This document shows, in pieces, positions 19,071 through 29,275 of a stretch of DNA of 33,406 nucleotides (the first letter of the stretch is position 1; every line of letters starts with the position of its first letter). The position numbers were made by a program, and so were the translations under genes. Origin of the DNA: Prevotellaceae bacterium (lineage in GTDB: Bacteria; Bacteroidota; Bacteroidia; Bacteroidales; UBA932); NCBI GenBank assembly GCA_031274595.1, contig JAISPX010000021.1, positions 1 through 33,406 of the forward strand, read 5' to 3'. The notes beneath the pieces were generated by a model. It was given only the letters and a program-made list of their open reading frames with translations, did not search any database and was not told where the DNA came from.

Positions 19071-20750
19071 TTATTTTATATAACTGTTTCCTTTTTCTAC
19101 TGCTTTGCTTATGTGGTCGCAAATATTTTCTTCGCCTATTTTTTCCGACAGCCCCGATATGCGAAGCATTTGCCGCACACGCTCGTTTACGCCCGAAAGC
19201 ACAATTACTATACCTTCGGCTTTTGACAAACGGTACAGGCTTTCAAGATTTCGCAATCCTGTGGAATCCATAAACGGAACTTTTCGCATCCGAATAATTC
19301 TGACTTTGGGCTTGTCGCCGATAACTTTCATGTAAGCATCAAATTTATTTGCGATGCCAAAGAAAAACGGACCATCTATTTCGTAAACTTCAACGCCTTT
19401 TTTCAATTCAAGTTTTTCTTCTTTCTGATATATTTCTTTCTCATCCGACAAGTCTATTACATCCGTAGTAACCGAAATATTGCTTACTTCAACCATGCGG
19501 CGCATAAACAACAGCATTGCCAGCAGCAATCCTATTTCAATGGCAATAGTCAAATCAAAAATTGTCGTTATCAAGAATGTTGTTACCAGCACGGCAGCAT
19601 CCGATTTTGAATTTTTGAGCAGCGAACGGAAAGTGCGCCATTCGCTCATGTTGTACGACACAATCACCAAAACGCCGGCAAGACAAGCCATAGGAATATA
19701 TTTTGCAAGCGGAATAAGAAAAAGCATTATCAGCAACAGTACGGCTGCGTGAACAATTCCCGCTATCGGGCTTCGTCCGCCGTTGTTGATATTTGTCATT
19801 GTGCGGGCAATTGCTCCCGTTACGGGAATTCCGCCGAAAAACGGAACTACAATATTTGCCGCTCCCTGTGCAATAAGTTCCGTATTTGAATTATGACTGT
19901 CGCCCGTAACGCCATCGGCAACGGTTGCCGAAAGCAGCGATTCTATTCCTCCAAGCATTGCAATTGTAAATGCGGGAGGCAACAGTTGGTTTAGCTTTTC
20001 CATTGTCGGCAATTCAAATCCTGTAAATTTTATACTTGCGTTCAAATCGGGAAATTTATCGCCTATGGTTGTTATTTCTGATATGTTTGCCTGAGTTTTC
20101 AGCAGGTACGTAACAATGGTTACAACTAAAATAGCGACAAGCGAACCCGGTATTTTTTTTAGAAATCTCGGAGTTATTATTATAAGAAAAATACTTAATA
20201 TGCTTAATCCTACGGCAATTGGATTGACATTGCATATATTATTGAAATATACATTCCATTTCGAAATAAAATCGCCCGGCATATTGGTTATCGACAATCC
20301 GAGCAAATCATTTATCTGTGTCGAAAAAATTGTGAGAGCAATACCGCTTGTAAATCCGACAATGATAGGATAAGGAATGAATTTTATTATTGTTCCTAAT
20401 TTTAGAAAACCCATTAACAGCAGTATAATTCCTGCTATAACCGTTGCCATAGCCAAACCCGAAATGCCGAGTTCAGGATTGGCAACAATGCCGAAAACTA
20501 CAATTATAAACGCTCCCGTAGGTCCGCCTATCTGCACATTCGAGCCGCCCAAAAACGACACTATAAATCCACCTATAATTGCCGTAATCAACCCCTGTTC
20601 GGGACTAACTCCCGAAGCGATGCCAAAAGCAATGGCAAGCGGTAATGCAACAATTCCAACGATTAATCCAGCCATTAAATCGGCAATGAATTTATCTTTT
20701 GTGTAATTTTTTAACGCTATAAATAATTTAGGCTTAAAACTTAACAGCAT
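19071..20750 (-). CDS. SulP family inorganic anion transporter with STAS domain
   Basis: FIADLMAGLIVGIVALPLAIAFGIASGVSPEQGLITAIIGGFIVSFLGGSNVQIGGPTGAF. STAS: VPFMDSTGLRNLESLYRLSKAEGI. The ORF extends to 20876; Met at 20750 (MLLSFKPKLF) is the more likely start. Confidence 0.94.
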   Translation of the reverse strand: MLLSFKPKLFIALKNYTKDKFIADLMAGLIVGIVALPLAIAFGIASGVSPEQGLITAIIGGFIVSFLGGSNVQIGGPTGAFIIVVFGIVANPELGISGLAMATVIAGIILLLMGFLKLGTIIKFIPYPIIVGFTSGIALTIFSTQINDLLGLSITNMPGDFISKWNVYFNNICNVNPIAVGLSILSIFLIIITPRFLKKIPGSLVAILVVTIVTYLLKTQANISEITTIGDKFPDLNASIKFTGFELPTMEKLNQLLPPAFTIAMLGGIESLLSATVADGVTGDSHNSNTELIAQGAANIVVPFFGGIPVTGAIARTMTNINNGGRSPIAGIVHAAVLLLIMLFLIPLAKYIPMACLAGVLVIVSYNMSEWRTFRSLLKNSKSDAAVLVTTFLITTIFDLTIAIEIGLLLAMLLFMRRMVEVSNISVTTDVIDLSDEKEIYQKEEKLELKKGVEVYEIDGPFFFGIANKFDAYMKVIGDKPKVRIIRMRKVPFMDSTGLRNLESLYRLSKAEGIVIVLSGVNERVRQMLRISGLSEKIGEENICDHISKAVEKGNSYIK

Positions 20751-20979
20751 GTTTATCTTTATAATTTTATCAATGAAGCGCAAATTTACATGAAATTTTT
20801 GAATTACACACAGACAAATAAAAAATGTTTTATTAAATTTATACGATTTTATTAATATTTCGATGTCGGCTATCAAAAATACACGTGAATCTACCGTTAA
20901 AACAAAAAAAAGCGCCCGGAATCAACTGATTCTACCGTTTTTATTTTTTATAAAGTAAATAAAGTTTGTAAAGAGATTT

Positions 20980-21013
20980 ACCATTAACCATTATATCATT
21001 AACCATTTTTTAA
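20980..21013. repeat. Dispersed AT-rich repeat family, copy 3 (end motif only)
   Basis: ACCATTAACCATTATATCATTAACCATTTTTTAA. 29 nt are identical to the reverse complement of 7936-7964, and ATCATTAACCATTTTTTAA is identical to 31082-31100. Confidence 0.85.
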
Positions 21014-21120
21014 GAGCTGTTTGATATGAAAGGATATTCCGTGCAAAAGAATTTCAGAGTATAAATTATAATTTATTTGTTAATTTATCGGCTTTTAGCA
21101 TAATTATCAGAAAAAAACAT

Positions 21121-21128
21121 TATTTTTG
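21121..21128 (+). promoter_or_regulatory. Possible Bacteroidetes -7 box (TATTTTTG) upstream of pepD
   Basis: Matches TAnnTTTG 24 nt upstream of the ATG at 21152. No clear -33 TTTG was seen. Confidence 0.4.
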
Positions 21129-21151
21129 TGTGAATTTTAAAATTAAACAAT

Positions 21152-22594
21152 ATGAATATTCAAGACCTTGAACCGTATATAGTGTTCAAATTTTTTAAGG
21201 AAATACTAAATATTCCTCGACCATCGAAAAAAGAAGGCAAAATCATAAATTACTTGCTTAATTTTGCCAAGGAATATAATCTGCAAGCCAAAACCGACAA
21301 AACGGGGAATGTGCTTATAAGCAAACCTGCCACAGCAGGAAACGAAAATCTGCCGACTATTGTTTTGCAAAGTCATATTGACATGGTTTGCGAAAAAAAC
21401 AGCGATGTAATTTTTGATTTTGAAAACGATGCAATTCAGGCTTATATTGACGGCAACTGGGTAAAAGCCAAAGGCACTACGCTCGGCGCAGATTGCGGAA
21501 TAGGCATGGCTGCCGAACTTGCAATACTTGCTTCGGATGATATTGAACACGGAAATCTGGAATGTCTTTTTACTGTTGACGAAGAAACCGGTCTTACGGG
21601 CGCTTCGGAGTTGGAACCAAATTTTTTTACAGGCAAAATTCTTTTAAATCTTGATTCCGAAGACGAAGGTGAAATATTTATAGGCTGTGCAGGCGGACGC
21701 AATACGATAGGAAAAATTGCATATACCGAAACCGCAACGCCCGAAAACGTTGTTGCTTTTCGTATTGATGTGAAAGGTTTGAAAGGCGGACACAGCGGCG
21801 ATGACATAAACAAAGGACTTGCATGCGCAAACAAAGTATTGAACAGATTGCTTTATCCGTTTTTTGATGACATCGAAATAAATAAATTCGATGGCGGAAA
21901 TCTTCATAACGCCATTGCTCGCGAGGCTCATGCAGTAATAGTGATTTCGACGGATAAAGTTGATGAATTTAAAAAACATGTTGAAAAATTTGAGAAAGAT
22001 GTACGTTATGAATATCGCAGCACAGAACCGAATATGGCAATCAGTCTTACCGAAACCGAGAAACCGAAAACGGTTATAGACGGCAAGGCGAAATTTTCGT
22101 TGATGAATTGTCTTTATGCCTGTCCTCACGGCGTCTTGGCAATGTCGCGCGAAATACCGAATTTTGTTGAAACATCCACAAATCTTGCATCTGTAAAAAT
22201 GGATGACAAATATATAACGGTAGCGACAAGTCAGCGCAGCGCAGTAAATACTTCAAAAGATGACGCCTGCGCCTGTGTGGCTTCGTGTTTTAAATTGATT
22301 AACGCCGAAATCATACAAAGCGATGGCTATCCGGGCTGGATACCAAATCCGAATTCGCCAATACTTGATATTGCTCAAAAAGTTTACGAAGAAACATTTA
22401 ACAAAAAACCATTGGTAAAAGCAGTACACGCAGGATTGGAATGTGGTTTGTTTCTCGAAAAATATCCTGAACTGGATATGATTTCGTTTGGACCAACTCT
22501 TCGCGGAGTTCATTCACCCGACGAGTGTTTGGATATTGCATCTACGCAAAAATTTTGGATGTTACTTATAAATATCCTGAAAGAAATCAGATAA
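21152..22594 (+). CDS. pepD: Aminoacyl-histidine dipeptidase (M20C, beta-Ala-His dipeptidase)
   Basis: IPRPSKKEGKIINYL, VLQSHIDMVCEKNSD, LGADCGIGMAAELAIL, FTVDEETGLTGA, LKGGHSGDDINKG, HAGLECGLF, GPTLRGVHSPDE. Confidence 0.95.
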   Translation: MNIQDLEPYIVFKFFKEILNIPRPSKKEGKIINYLLNFAKEYNLQAKTDKTGNVLISKPATAGNENLPTIVLQSHIDMVCEKNSDVIFDFENDAIQAYIDGNWVKAKGTTLGADCGIGMAAELAILASDDIEHGNLECLFTVDEETGLTGASELEPNFFTGKILLNLDSEDEGEIFIGCAGGRNTIGKIAYTETATPENVVAFRIDVKGLKGGHSGDDINKGLACANKVLNRLLYPFFDDIEINKFDGGNLHNAIAREAHAVIVISTDKVDEFKKHVEKFEKDVRYEYRSTEPNMAISLTETEKPKTVIDGKAKFSLMNCLYACPHGVLAMSREIPNFVETSTNLASVKMDDKYITVATSQRSAVNTSKDDACACVASCFKLINAEIIQSDGYPGWIPNPNSPILDIAQKVYEETFNKKPLVKAVHAGLECGLFLEKYPELDMISFGPTLRGVHSPDECLDIASTQKFWMLLINILKEIR

Positions 22595-22659
22595 AATACG
22601 CGAATATCAGCAAAGCGCAATATTCCGAGTGTAAAAATTATTAAAAAAACAAATAAATT

Positions 22660-24564
22660 TTGAATCAATTTCAAAAAATATTATTCGAACATTGGGGATA
22701 TTCTCAGTTTCGTCCGTTACAGGAAGAAATCATTACATCGATTTATAACGGAAACGATACCCTTGCGCTTATGCCAACAGGCGGCGGAAAATCCATAACT
22801 TTTCAGGTTCCGTCGCTTGCAAAAGATGGAATATGCATTGTAATCACTCCGCTCATTGCATTGATGAAAGATCAGGTCGAAAATCTTAAAAGCCGCAATA
22901 TTCCCGCGCTTGCAATACATTCGGGAATGGCGGCGCGTGAAATTGATATAACTTTGGATAATGCCTTGTTTGGAAATTATAAATTTTTATATCTTTCGCC
23001 CGAACGTTTGGTTACGCAAAAAATACGTAATTATATAGAACGAATGAAAGTAAATCTTATTGCGATTGACGAATCACACTGCATTTCGCAATGGGGATAC
23101 GATTTTCGTCCGCCGTATTTACGGATAGCCGAAATTCGCGACATCTTGCCCGATGTACCTGTTCTTGCTCTCACAGCCACAGCAACGCCCGAAGTTGTTG
23201 AAGATATTATGGAAAAACTGCGTTTCAAGAAGAAAAATGTATTGCAAAAAAGTTTTGAACGTAAAAACCTGTCGTACATTGTACGCAATATCGAAGATAA
23301 ACAACAATATCTGAAAAAAATTACCGAAACCATGCGCGGCTCGGGAATTGTGTATGTGCGAAACCGCAAAAAAACAAAAGAAATATCAGATTTTTTGAAA
23401 TCAATCGGTATTAATTCCGATTATTATCACGCAGGACTTTCATCCGAAATGCGTTCATCTAAACAGGATTTATGGAAATCGGGAAAAATACAGGTAATAG
23501 TTGCAACCAACGCATTCGGTATGGGAATTGACAAAGCGGATGTTCGATTTGTAGTTCATTTGGATTTGCCCGATTCGCTCGAAGCATATTTTCAGGAAGC
23601 TGGACGCGTTGGTCGCGATGGCAAAAAGGCTTACGCCGTGTTGCTTTACAACAAAAGCGATAAAGTTAAATTCGAGCAACAATTCAGACAGACTTTTCCG
23701 CCGGTAGAAACTATAAAAGAAGTTTATCAATCGGTATGCTCTTATCTTGGCGTGGCTTACGGCGAAGGTAAAGGCATGGTTTTTGATTTCAATTTGATGG
23801 ATTTTTCAATTCACGCAAAAATATATTCGCTAACGGCATTGAATGCTTTGAAAATTCTTGAGCAGGAAAATTATTTGCAAGTTACAGATGAAATAAATTC
23901 TCCTTCGCGATTGATGTTTACCGTAAATCGAGACGATTTGTATAAAATTCAGGTCGAGAACAAAGATTTGGATTCATTTATAAAACTTCTCCTGCGACCA
24001 TATAGCGGATTGTTTACAAATTACACAAATATAGATGAAACATATCTTGCAAAATTCGGAAATACAACTGTAGATGTGATAAAAGAATATCTTATACAAT
24101 TAAGCCGAAGACATTTAATTTCATATATTCCTCAAAAACGTACGCCACTGATTATATTAAACGAAAACAGACTGGAAGAAGCAAACGTAAGAATTTCGCC
24201 CGAAAACTATCAATTTCTTAAAGAGCGTTACAAAAACAGAATGGACACAATGATAAATTATGCATCATCTACAACCAAATGCCGAAGCCAAATTTTACTT
24301 TCGTACTTCGGCGAAGAAAATACTTACCGCTGCGGACAGTGCGACGTGTGTAAAACCAGAAACGAACTTGATATGAGCGCTTACGATTTTGACCGAATTG
24401 TTGAACAACTGAAACAACAAATTACAAATAACGAAGCCAAATTACCTGATATTGTTAATAACATTAATATTTCGTCAGAAAAAGTTATCAGAGTTGTGCG
24501 CTGGCTTTTAGACAACGGAAAAATCACCGAAACTTCAAAAGGCACGTTGATATGGAATAAATAG
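22660..24564 (+). CDS. recQ: RecQ family ATP-dependent DNA helicase
   Basis: FRPLQEEIITSIYNGNDTLALMPTGGGKSITFQVP, DESHCISQWGYDFRPPY, QEAGRVGRDGK, zinc-binding CGQCDVC; TTG start. Confidence 0.96.
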   Translation: MNQFQKILFEHWGYSQFRPLQEEIITSIYNGNDTLALMPTGGGKSITFQVPSLAKDGICIVITPLIALMKDQVENLKSRNIPALAIHSGMAAREIDITLDNALFGNYKFLYLSPERLVTQKIRNYIERMKVNLIAIDESHCISQWGYDFRPPYLRIAEIRDILPDVPVLALTATATPEVVEDIMEKLRFKKKNVLQKSFERKNLSYIVRNIEDKQQYLKKITETMRGSGIVYVRNRKKTKEISDFLKSIGINSDYYHAGLSSEMRSSKQDLWKSGKIQVIVATNAFGMGIDKADVRFVVHLDLPDSLEAYFQEAGRVGRDGKKAYAVLLYNKSDKVKFEQQFRQTFPPVETIKEVYQSVCSYLGVAYGEGKGMVFDFNLMDFSIHAKIYSLTALNALKILEQENYLQVTDEINSPSRLMFTVNRDDLYKIQVENKDLDSFIKLLLRPYSGLFTNYTNIDETYLAKFGNTTVDVIKEYLIQLSRRHLISYIPQKRTPLIILNENRLEEANVRISPENYQFLKERYKNRMDTMINYASSTTKCRSQILLSYFGEENTYRCGQCDVCKTRNELDMSAYDFDRIVEQLKQQITNNEAKLPDIVNNINISSEKVIRVVRWLLDNGKITETSKGTLIWNK

Positions 24565-24716
24565 CAGCACATTATTTAATCCAAACCGCATAAGTTGAAA
24601 GTTTAGTAAAGTTGAAAATAAAGAATTAATAAAAAATCCGTATAATTTGCGTTATCAACACAAAATCATCTACCGTAAATTTTTATTTCTTTTCTGCAAT
24701 AATTCAGTTTTTTTAT

Positions 24717-24724
24717 TACCTTTG
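24717..24724 (+). promoter_or_regulatory. Possible -7 box (TACCTTTG) upstream of yceD-rpmF-plsX-fabH
   Basis: Matches TAnnTTTG 23 nt upstream of the ATG at 24747. The -33 element is not clear. Confidence 0.5.
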
Positions 24725-24746
24725 TATCCATTTTAGAAGGCAAAAG

Positions 24747-25205
24747 ATGAATTACCTGAGTAAATATAATGTGATTTTCAGCGGTTTATCTATTGGGAAA
24801 CATAATTTTAACTTTGAGATTGACGATAAGTTCTTTGAACAGTTTGAGTATTCGGAAATAAAAAAAGGTAAACTTTCGGCAAATATTGAGTTCAACCGTT
24901 TGAATACATCAATGATAGCAAAAGTTACCATAAACGGCAATGTTGTAACTGCTTGCGACAGATGTTTGGACGATGTCGCCGTAAATGTGGAATACGAAGA
25001 CACATTGCTGATAAAATATAGAGAATATGACGACAATGCTGATAGCGATGATGAAATAATGTATGTAAACCGTGGAGATGATACAATAAACTTTGCTCAA
25101 TACATTTACGAAAGTATAAATATAAGTTTACCGATACAGCGGGCGCATCCCGATGAAAATCAATGCAACGAAGATATGATAAAAATATTAAAGAAATTAC
25201 AGTGA
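24747..25205 (+). CDS. YceD/DUF177 family protein
   Basis: ACDRCLDDVAVNVEYEDTLLIKY; position immediately upstream of rpmF. Confidence 0.88.
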   Translation: MNYLSKYNVIFSGLSIGKHNFNFEIDDKFFEQFEYSEIKKGKLSANIEFNRLNTSMIAKVTINGNVVTACDRCLDDVAVNVEYEDTLLIKYREYDDNADSDDEIMYVNRGDDTINFAQYIYESINISLPIQRAHPDENQCNEDMIKILKKLQ

Positions 25206-25267
25206 ATTAAAAAATATTATTATATTATTAAAAAAAATACTAACATTAACATTAAAATTATATTGAT

Positions 25268-25453
25268 ATGGCACATCCGAAACATCGAATATCAAAACAA
25301 AGAAGAGACAAACGCAGAACACATTACAAAGCCGTAGTACCGACTTTGGCAAATTGTTCAAATTGTGGAACCGCAGTTCTTTATCATCGTGTATGCCCTG
25401 AATGTGGATTTTACAGAGGTCGTCTAATTATCGACAAACAAATATCGGCATAA
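25268..25453 (+). CDS. rpmF: 50S ribosomal protein L32
   Basis: MAHPKHRISKQRRDKRRTHYKAVVPTLANCSNCGTAVLYHRVCPECGFYRGR. Confidence 0.97.
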   Translation: MAHPKHRISKQRRDKRRTHYKAVVPTLANCSNCGTAVLYHRVCPECGFYRGRLIIDKQISA

Positions 25454-25544
25454 TATTAGATTTTAAATAAAATTGAAAAATGAGAGTGAGAGATTTCGCT
25501 TTTTTACTCGCAATAATTTTAGTTTTTAAAATCAAAAAAATATT

Positions 25545-26507
25545 ATGCGTATGAAAATAGGTATAGATGCAATGGGCGGCGATTTTGCTCCTTTGAATGT
25601 TGTAAAAGGAGCTATTGACGCATATAATTGCTTACAGCAAAATACAAAACTTGTGCTTTTTGGCGATGAAGAAAGCATAATTAAAATATGTAATGAGAAT
25701 AATTTTGCAGCAAATAATTTTGAAATAATAAATACAACCGAAGTTATAGGAATGGATGACCATCCTGCAAAAGCATTCAGCCAAAAAAGCAATTCGAGTA
25801 TTACAGTAGGCTTTGAATATCTTGCAAAAAAACAAATAGACGGAATAGCAAGCGCAGGAAGCACAGGCGCAATGATGGTCGGCGCGGTATATACGGTTAA
25901 GTTTATCGAAGGTATTATGCGTCCATGCATATCGAGCAACGCTCCGTTGTTGAATGGAGGAACAGCCGTTATTGCAGATGTGGGCTTGAATGTAGATTGC
26001 AAACCCGATAACCTCTTACAATACGCCTTGCTTGGTTCAATTTATGCAAAAGAAATTCTTGGATATGAAAATCCGCGCATTGGACTTGTAAATGTTGGCG
26101 AAGAAGCCGAAAAAGGCAGCCTGCTCACCAAAGCCGCTTATGAACTTATGGAAGCAGACGGTCGCTTTAATTTCATAGGAAATGTTGAAGGACACGAACT
26201 TTTTACAGGAGAAAAAGCCGATGTTATTATTTGCGATGGATTTACAGGAAATATTATTTTGAAACAGGCAGAATCAAATTACAGGCTTGCTAAAAAACTT
26301 AATATACAAAACGATTTTTTTGATAGATTTAATTATGAACTTTATGGCGGCACTCCTGTGCTTGGCGCAAACGCTCCCATTATTATAGGTCATGGAGCAT
26401 CAACGCCGTTGGCAATAAAAAACATGATTCTTCAAGCCGAATCTGTTATAAGAGTTAATTTAATAGATAAAATTAAAAAATCACTAAGTATTAAAAAAAA
26501 TGGGTAA
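25545..26507 (+). CDS. plsX: Phosphate acyltransferase PlsX
   Basis: KIGIDAMGGDFAPLNVVKGA, ASAGSTGAMMVGA, VICDGFTGNIILK, GHGASTPLAIKNM. Confidence 0.96.
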   Translation: MRMKIGIDAMGGDFAPLNVVKGAIDAYNCLQQNTKLVLFGDEESIIKICNENNFAANNFEIINTTEVIGMDDHPAKAFSQKSNSSITVGFEYLAKKQIDGIASAGSTGAMMVGAVYTVKFIEGIMRPCISSNAPLLNGGTAVIADVGLNVDCKPDNLLQYALLGSIYAKEILGYENPRIGLVNVGEEAEKGSLLTKAAYELMEADGRFNFIGNVEGHELFTGEKADVIICDGFTGNIILKQAESNYRLAKKLNIQNDFFDRFNYELYGGTPVLGANAPIIIGHGASTPLAIKNMILQAESVIRVNLIDKIKKSLSIKKNG

Positions 26508-27525
26508 AATAACAGCAGCGATTACAGGTATTGCAGGATATGTTCCTGAGTATATTCTTACTAACGAAGAACTCGGTAAAATGGTCGATACTTCGGACGA
26601 GTGGATTATGACCCGCATAGGAATTAGAGAACGGCATATTTTACGCGAACGCGGTTTAGGAACATCATATATGGCAGAAAAGGCTGTTCGCAAATTAATA
26701 AACAAGACAAATACAAACGTTGATGATATTGATATGGTTGTTTGGTGCGGAGTTACGCCCGATATGCCATTTCCCGCAACAGCAAACATTGTAAGCGATT
26801 TGGTAGGTATTGAAAATGCTTTCGGTTTTGACATTAACGCCGGTTGTTCAAGTTTTTTATTTGCACTTGCAACAGTAGCAAAATTTATAGAATCAGGACG
26901 ATACAAAAAAGCAATACTCATTGGTGCAGATAAAATTTCAACATTTGTGGATTATACCGACAGAGCAACTTGTCCTATTTTTGGAGATGGAGCAGGAGCA
27001 GTGCTTTTAGAACCAAATACCGAAGGCTACGGAGTTATTGACGAAATACTTCGCACAGATGGCTCGGGACGTAAATATTTATATCAAAAAGCAGGAGGCT
27101 CAAGTTATCCTGCAACTATGGAAACAGTTGTAAATCGTCAGCATTTTATATATCAGGAAGGACAACCTGTTTATAAAGCCGCTGTTTCAAACATGCCTGA
27201 CGTATCGTTAAAACTAATGGAAAGGCATGGACTTACCACCGAAACTATCGACTGGCTTGTTCCTCATCAGGCAAATCTCAGGATAATAAAAGCAGTTGGT
27301 CAGCACATGGGACTTTCCGAAGAAAAAGTTATGGTAAATATTGAAAGATACGGAAACACAACTGCCGCAACACTTCCATTGTGCTTATGGGATTTTGAAC
27401 ATAAATTAAAGAAAGGCGATAATCTTATACTCACAACATTCGGCGCCGGTTTTACATGGGGAGCAATATATCTTAAATGGGCATACGAAGGCAAACAGCA
27501 GACAGAAAGAGAAAACGAACTATGA
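26500..27525 (+). CDS. fabH: 3-oxoacyl-ACP synthase III (KASIII)
   Basis: ITGIAGYVPEYILTNEEL, TSDEWIMTRIGIRERHI, FDINAGCSSFLFAL, WLVPHQANLRII, YGNTTAATLPLCL. Confidence 0.96.
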   Translation: MGKITAAITGIAGYVPEYILTNEELGKMVDTSDEWIMTRIGIRERHILRERGLGTSYMAEKAVRKLINKTNTNVDDIDMVVWCGVTPDMPFPATANIVSDLVGIENAFGFDINAGCSSFLFALATVAKFIESGRYKKAILIGADKISTFVDYTDRATCPIFGDGAGAVLLEPNTEGYGVIDEILRTDGSGRKYLYQKAGGSSYPATMETVVNRQHFIYQEGQPVYKAAVSNMPDVSLKLMERHGLTTETIDWLVPHQANLRIIKAVGQHMGLSEEKVMVNIERYGNTTAATLPLCLWDFEHKLKKGDNLILTTFGAGFTWGAIYLKWAYEGKQQTERENEL

Positions 27526-27589
27526 AGTTTGCCAAATAAGATTTAATAATTCATCGATTCAGAAATAAAATAATAATTTGAAAATTTCT

Positions 27590-27661
27590 GCCCTTGTAGT
27601 TCAACGGATAGAACGGAAGTTTCCTAAACTTCTAATGGCGGTTCGATTCCGCCTGAGGGTA
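27590..27661 (+). tRNA. tRNA-Arg(CCT)
   Basis: Acceptor GCCCTTG/TGAGGGT, D-arm GTTC-AACGGATA-GAAC, anticodon arm GAAGT-TTCCTAA-ACTTC (anticodon CCT), T-arm GGCGG-TTCGATT-CCGCC; CCA not encoded. Confidence 0.93.
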
Positions 27662-27695
27662 CAAAAAATTATGCAACACATTCTAAATTTTTAGT

Positions 27696-28889
27696 TTGAA
27701 AACCAAGTTCAATATAAACGAACAGACATTAAATTTCATCGAGCAGCATATTGATGACAATTCGCATTTGCTTGCATTGACCGTAAAACAAAATTCCGAA
27801 ACAGATATTCATTTTGCGCTTGAGCAAATTGCCGCACGACAACGTGCAAAAGAAAAATTACCTGCATGGTATCGCAATTATAAACTTATTTTTCCGCCTC
27901 AGGTGTCGGTAGAACAATGTTCGTCGGAGGCAACGGCGGCGTACAAAGCCGAATTATGCAAAGGTGAAAAATTTGCAGATTTGACAGGCGGTTTTGGTGT
28001 TGATTTTTCATTTATTGCACAAAATTTTAATCATTCTTTTTATGTCGAAAAAGATGAATATATTGCAAAAATCGCAGGTTATAATTTTGATGTTCTGGGT
28101 TTGAAAAACATAGAGATTATAAACTGCGACAGTAGTGAGTTTCTTGCAAACGCTGCAAATATTGATTGCATCTATATCGACCCGTCACGGCGAAATACAA
28201 ACAACAAAAAAGAAATTCTGCTTGAAAACTGTTCGCCGAATGTTCTGGAAATTAAAAATATTCTTTTGCAAAAATCAAAAAATGTTCTTATAAAACTTTC
28301 GCCTGTTTTTGATATTGCCGAACTGCTGAGAAAATTTGACAGTATCAGCCAGATTCATATTGTTGCCGTGAGAAACGAATGTAAGGAACTTCTTGTGAGA
28401 TTAGATAAAAAATGTAACGAAAGCGATATGGAAATTATTTGTGTGAACATTACAAATAACGGCAGACAAATCTTTTCGTTTAATCCGAATGATGAAAAAA
28501 ATATTGAATATAATTTTGTGCAAAACCCTCAGAGATATTTGTATGAACCGAACGCATCCGTTCAAAAATCGGGAGGATTTAAAAGTTTTGCGCAAAAGTT
28601 TAACCTGTGCGCATTAAATGTAAACAGCAAAATTTATACTTCCGATATTTTGATTAACGATTTTTGCGGACGAATATTTACGGTAGAAAAAGTGATTCCG
28701 TTTAACAAAAATGAATTGGCAAATAACCTGAAAAATATAAAAAAAGCAAATATAACCGTTCGTAATTTCCCATTGTCGGTTGATGAATTGCGCAAAAAAC
28801 TTGGCATTGCCGAAGGTGGCGATATTTATCTTTTTGCAACAACTCTTTTTAACTGCAGCAAAGTCATTATCCAATGCAGTAAAGCATGA
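27696..28889 (+). CDS. Class I SAM-dependent methyltransferase with THUMP-like C-terminal domain
   Basis: FADLTGGFGVDFSFIAQNF, YVEKDEYIAKIAGYNF, DCIYIDPSRRNTNNKK; TTG start. Confidence 0.85.
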   Translation: MKTKFNINEQTLNFIEQHIDDNSHLLALTVKQNSETDIHFALEQIAARQRAKEKLPAWYRNYKLIFPPQVSVEQCSSEATAAYKAELCKGEKFADLTGGFGVDFSFIAQNFNHSFYVEKDEYIAKIAGYNFDVLGLKNIEIINCDSSEFLANAANIDCIYIDPSRRNTNNKKEILLENCSPNVLEIKNILLQKSKNVLIKLSPVFDIAELLRKFDSISQIHIVAVRNECKELLVRLDKKCNESDMEIICVNITNNGRQIFSFNPNDEKNIEYNFVQNPQRYLYEPNASVQKSGGFKSFAQKFNLCALNVNSKIYTSDILINDFCGRIFTVEKVIPFNKNELANNLKNIKKANITVRNFPLSVDELRKKLGIAEGGDIYLFATTLFNCSKVIIQCSKA

Positions 28890-28907
28890 AATTACAAATT
28901 ATATTAT

Positions 28908-29275
28908 CCTGTCAACAGTGAGAACCATCCCGTACACCGCGCGAGTCATCCCGTACACCGCGCGAGTCATCCCGTACACCGCGAGAGTTATCCTGTACAC
29001 CGCGAGAGTTATCCTGTACACCGCGAGAACCATCCCGTACACCGCGAGAGTTATCCTGTACACCGCGAGAACCATCCCGTACACCGCGAGAGTCATCCCG
29101 TACACCGCGAGAGTTATCCCGTACACCGCGAGAGTTATCCCGTACACCGCGAGAGTTATCCCGTACACCGCGAGAGTTATCCTGTACACCGCGAGAGTTA
29201 TCCTGTCGACAGTGAGAGTTATCCTGTCGACAGTGAGAGTCATCCTGTCTTCGGGATAGAGTATCCTGTCGACAG
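28908..29275. repeat. Tandem repeat array 4, 21-nt unit CCCGTACACCGCGAGAGTTAT, 17 units plus a partial
   Basis: Unit starts every 21 nt from 28908 to 29265. Core units carry GTACACCGCG; edge units carry GTC(A/G)ACAGTG. Confidence 0.97.

Noticed and set aside
20890-20945. GAATCTACCGTT...GAATCAACTGATTCTACCGTTTT repeats upstream of pepD as an operator
   Set aside because: Suggestive repeats (TCTACCGT also occurs near 24668), but there are only 8-12 nt of similarity and no regulator to link them to.
24600-24635. Short AGTTGAAAGTTTAGTAAAGTTGAAAATAAAG direct repeat
   Set aside because: Too short and AT-rich to separate from chance.
28780-29259. ORFs 28780-29259 (+) and 28899-29243 (-)
   Set aside because: Array 4 translations. 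The plus ORF also overlaps the methyltransferase 3' end in another frame.
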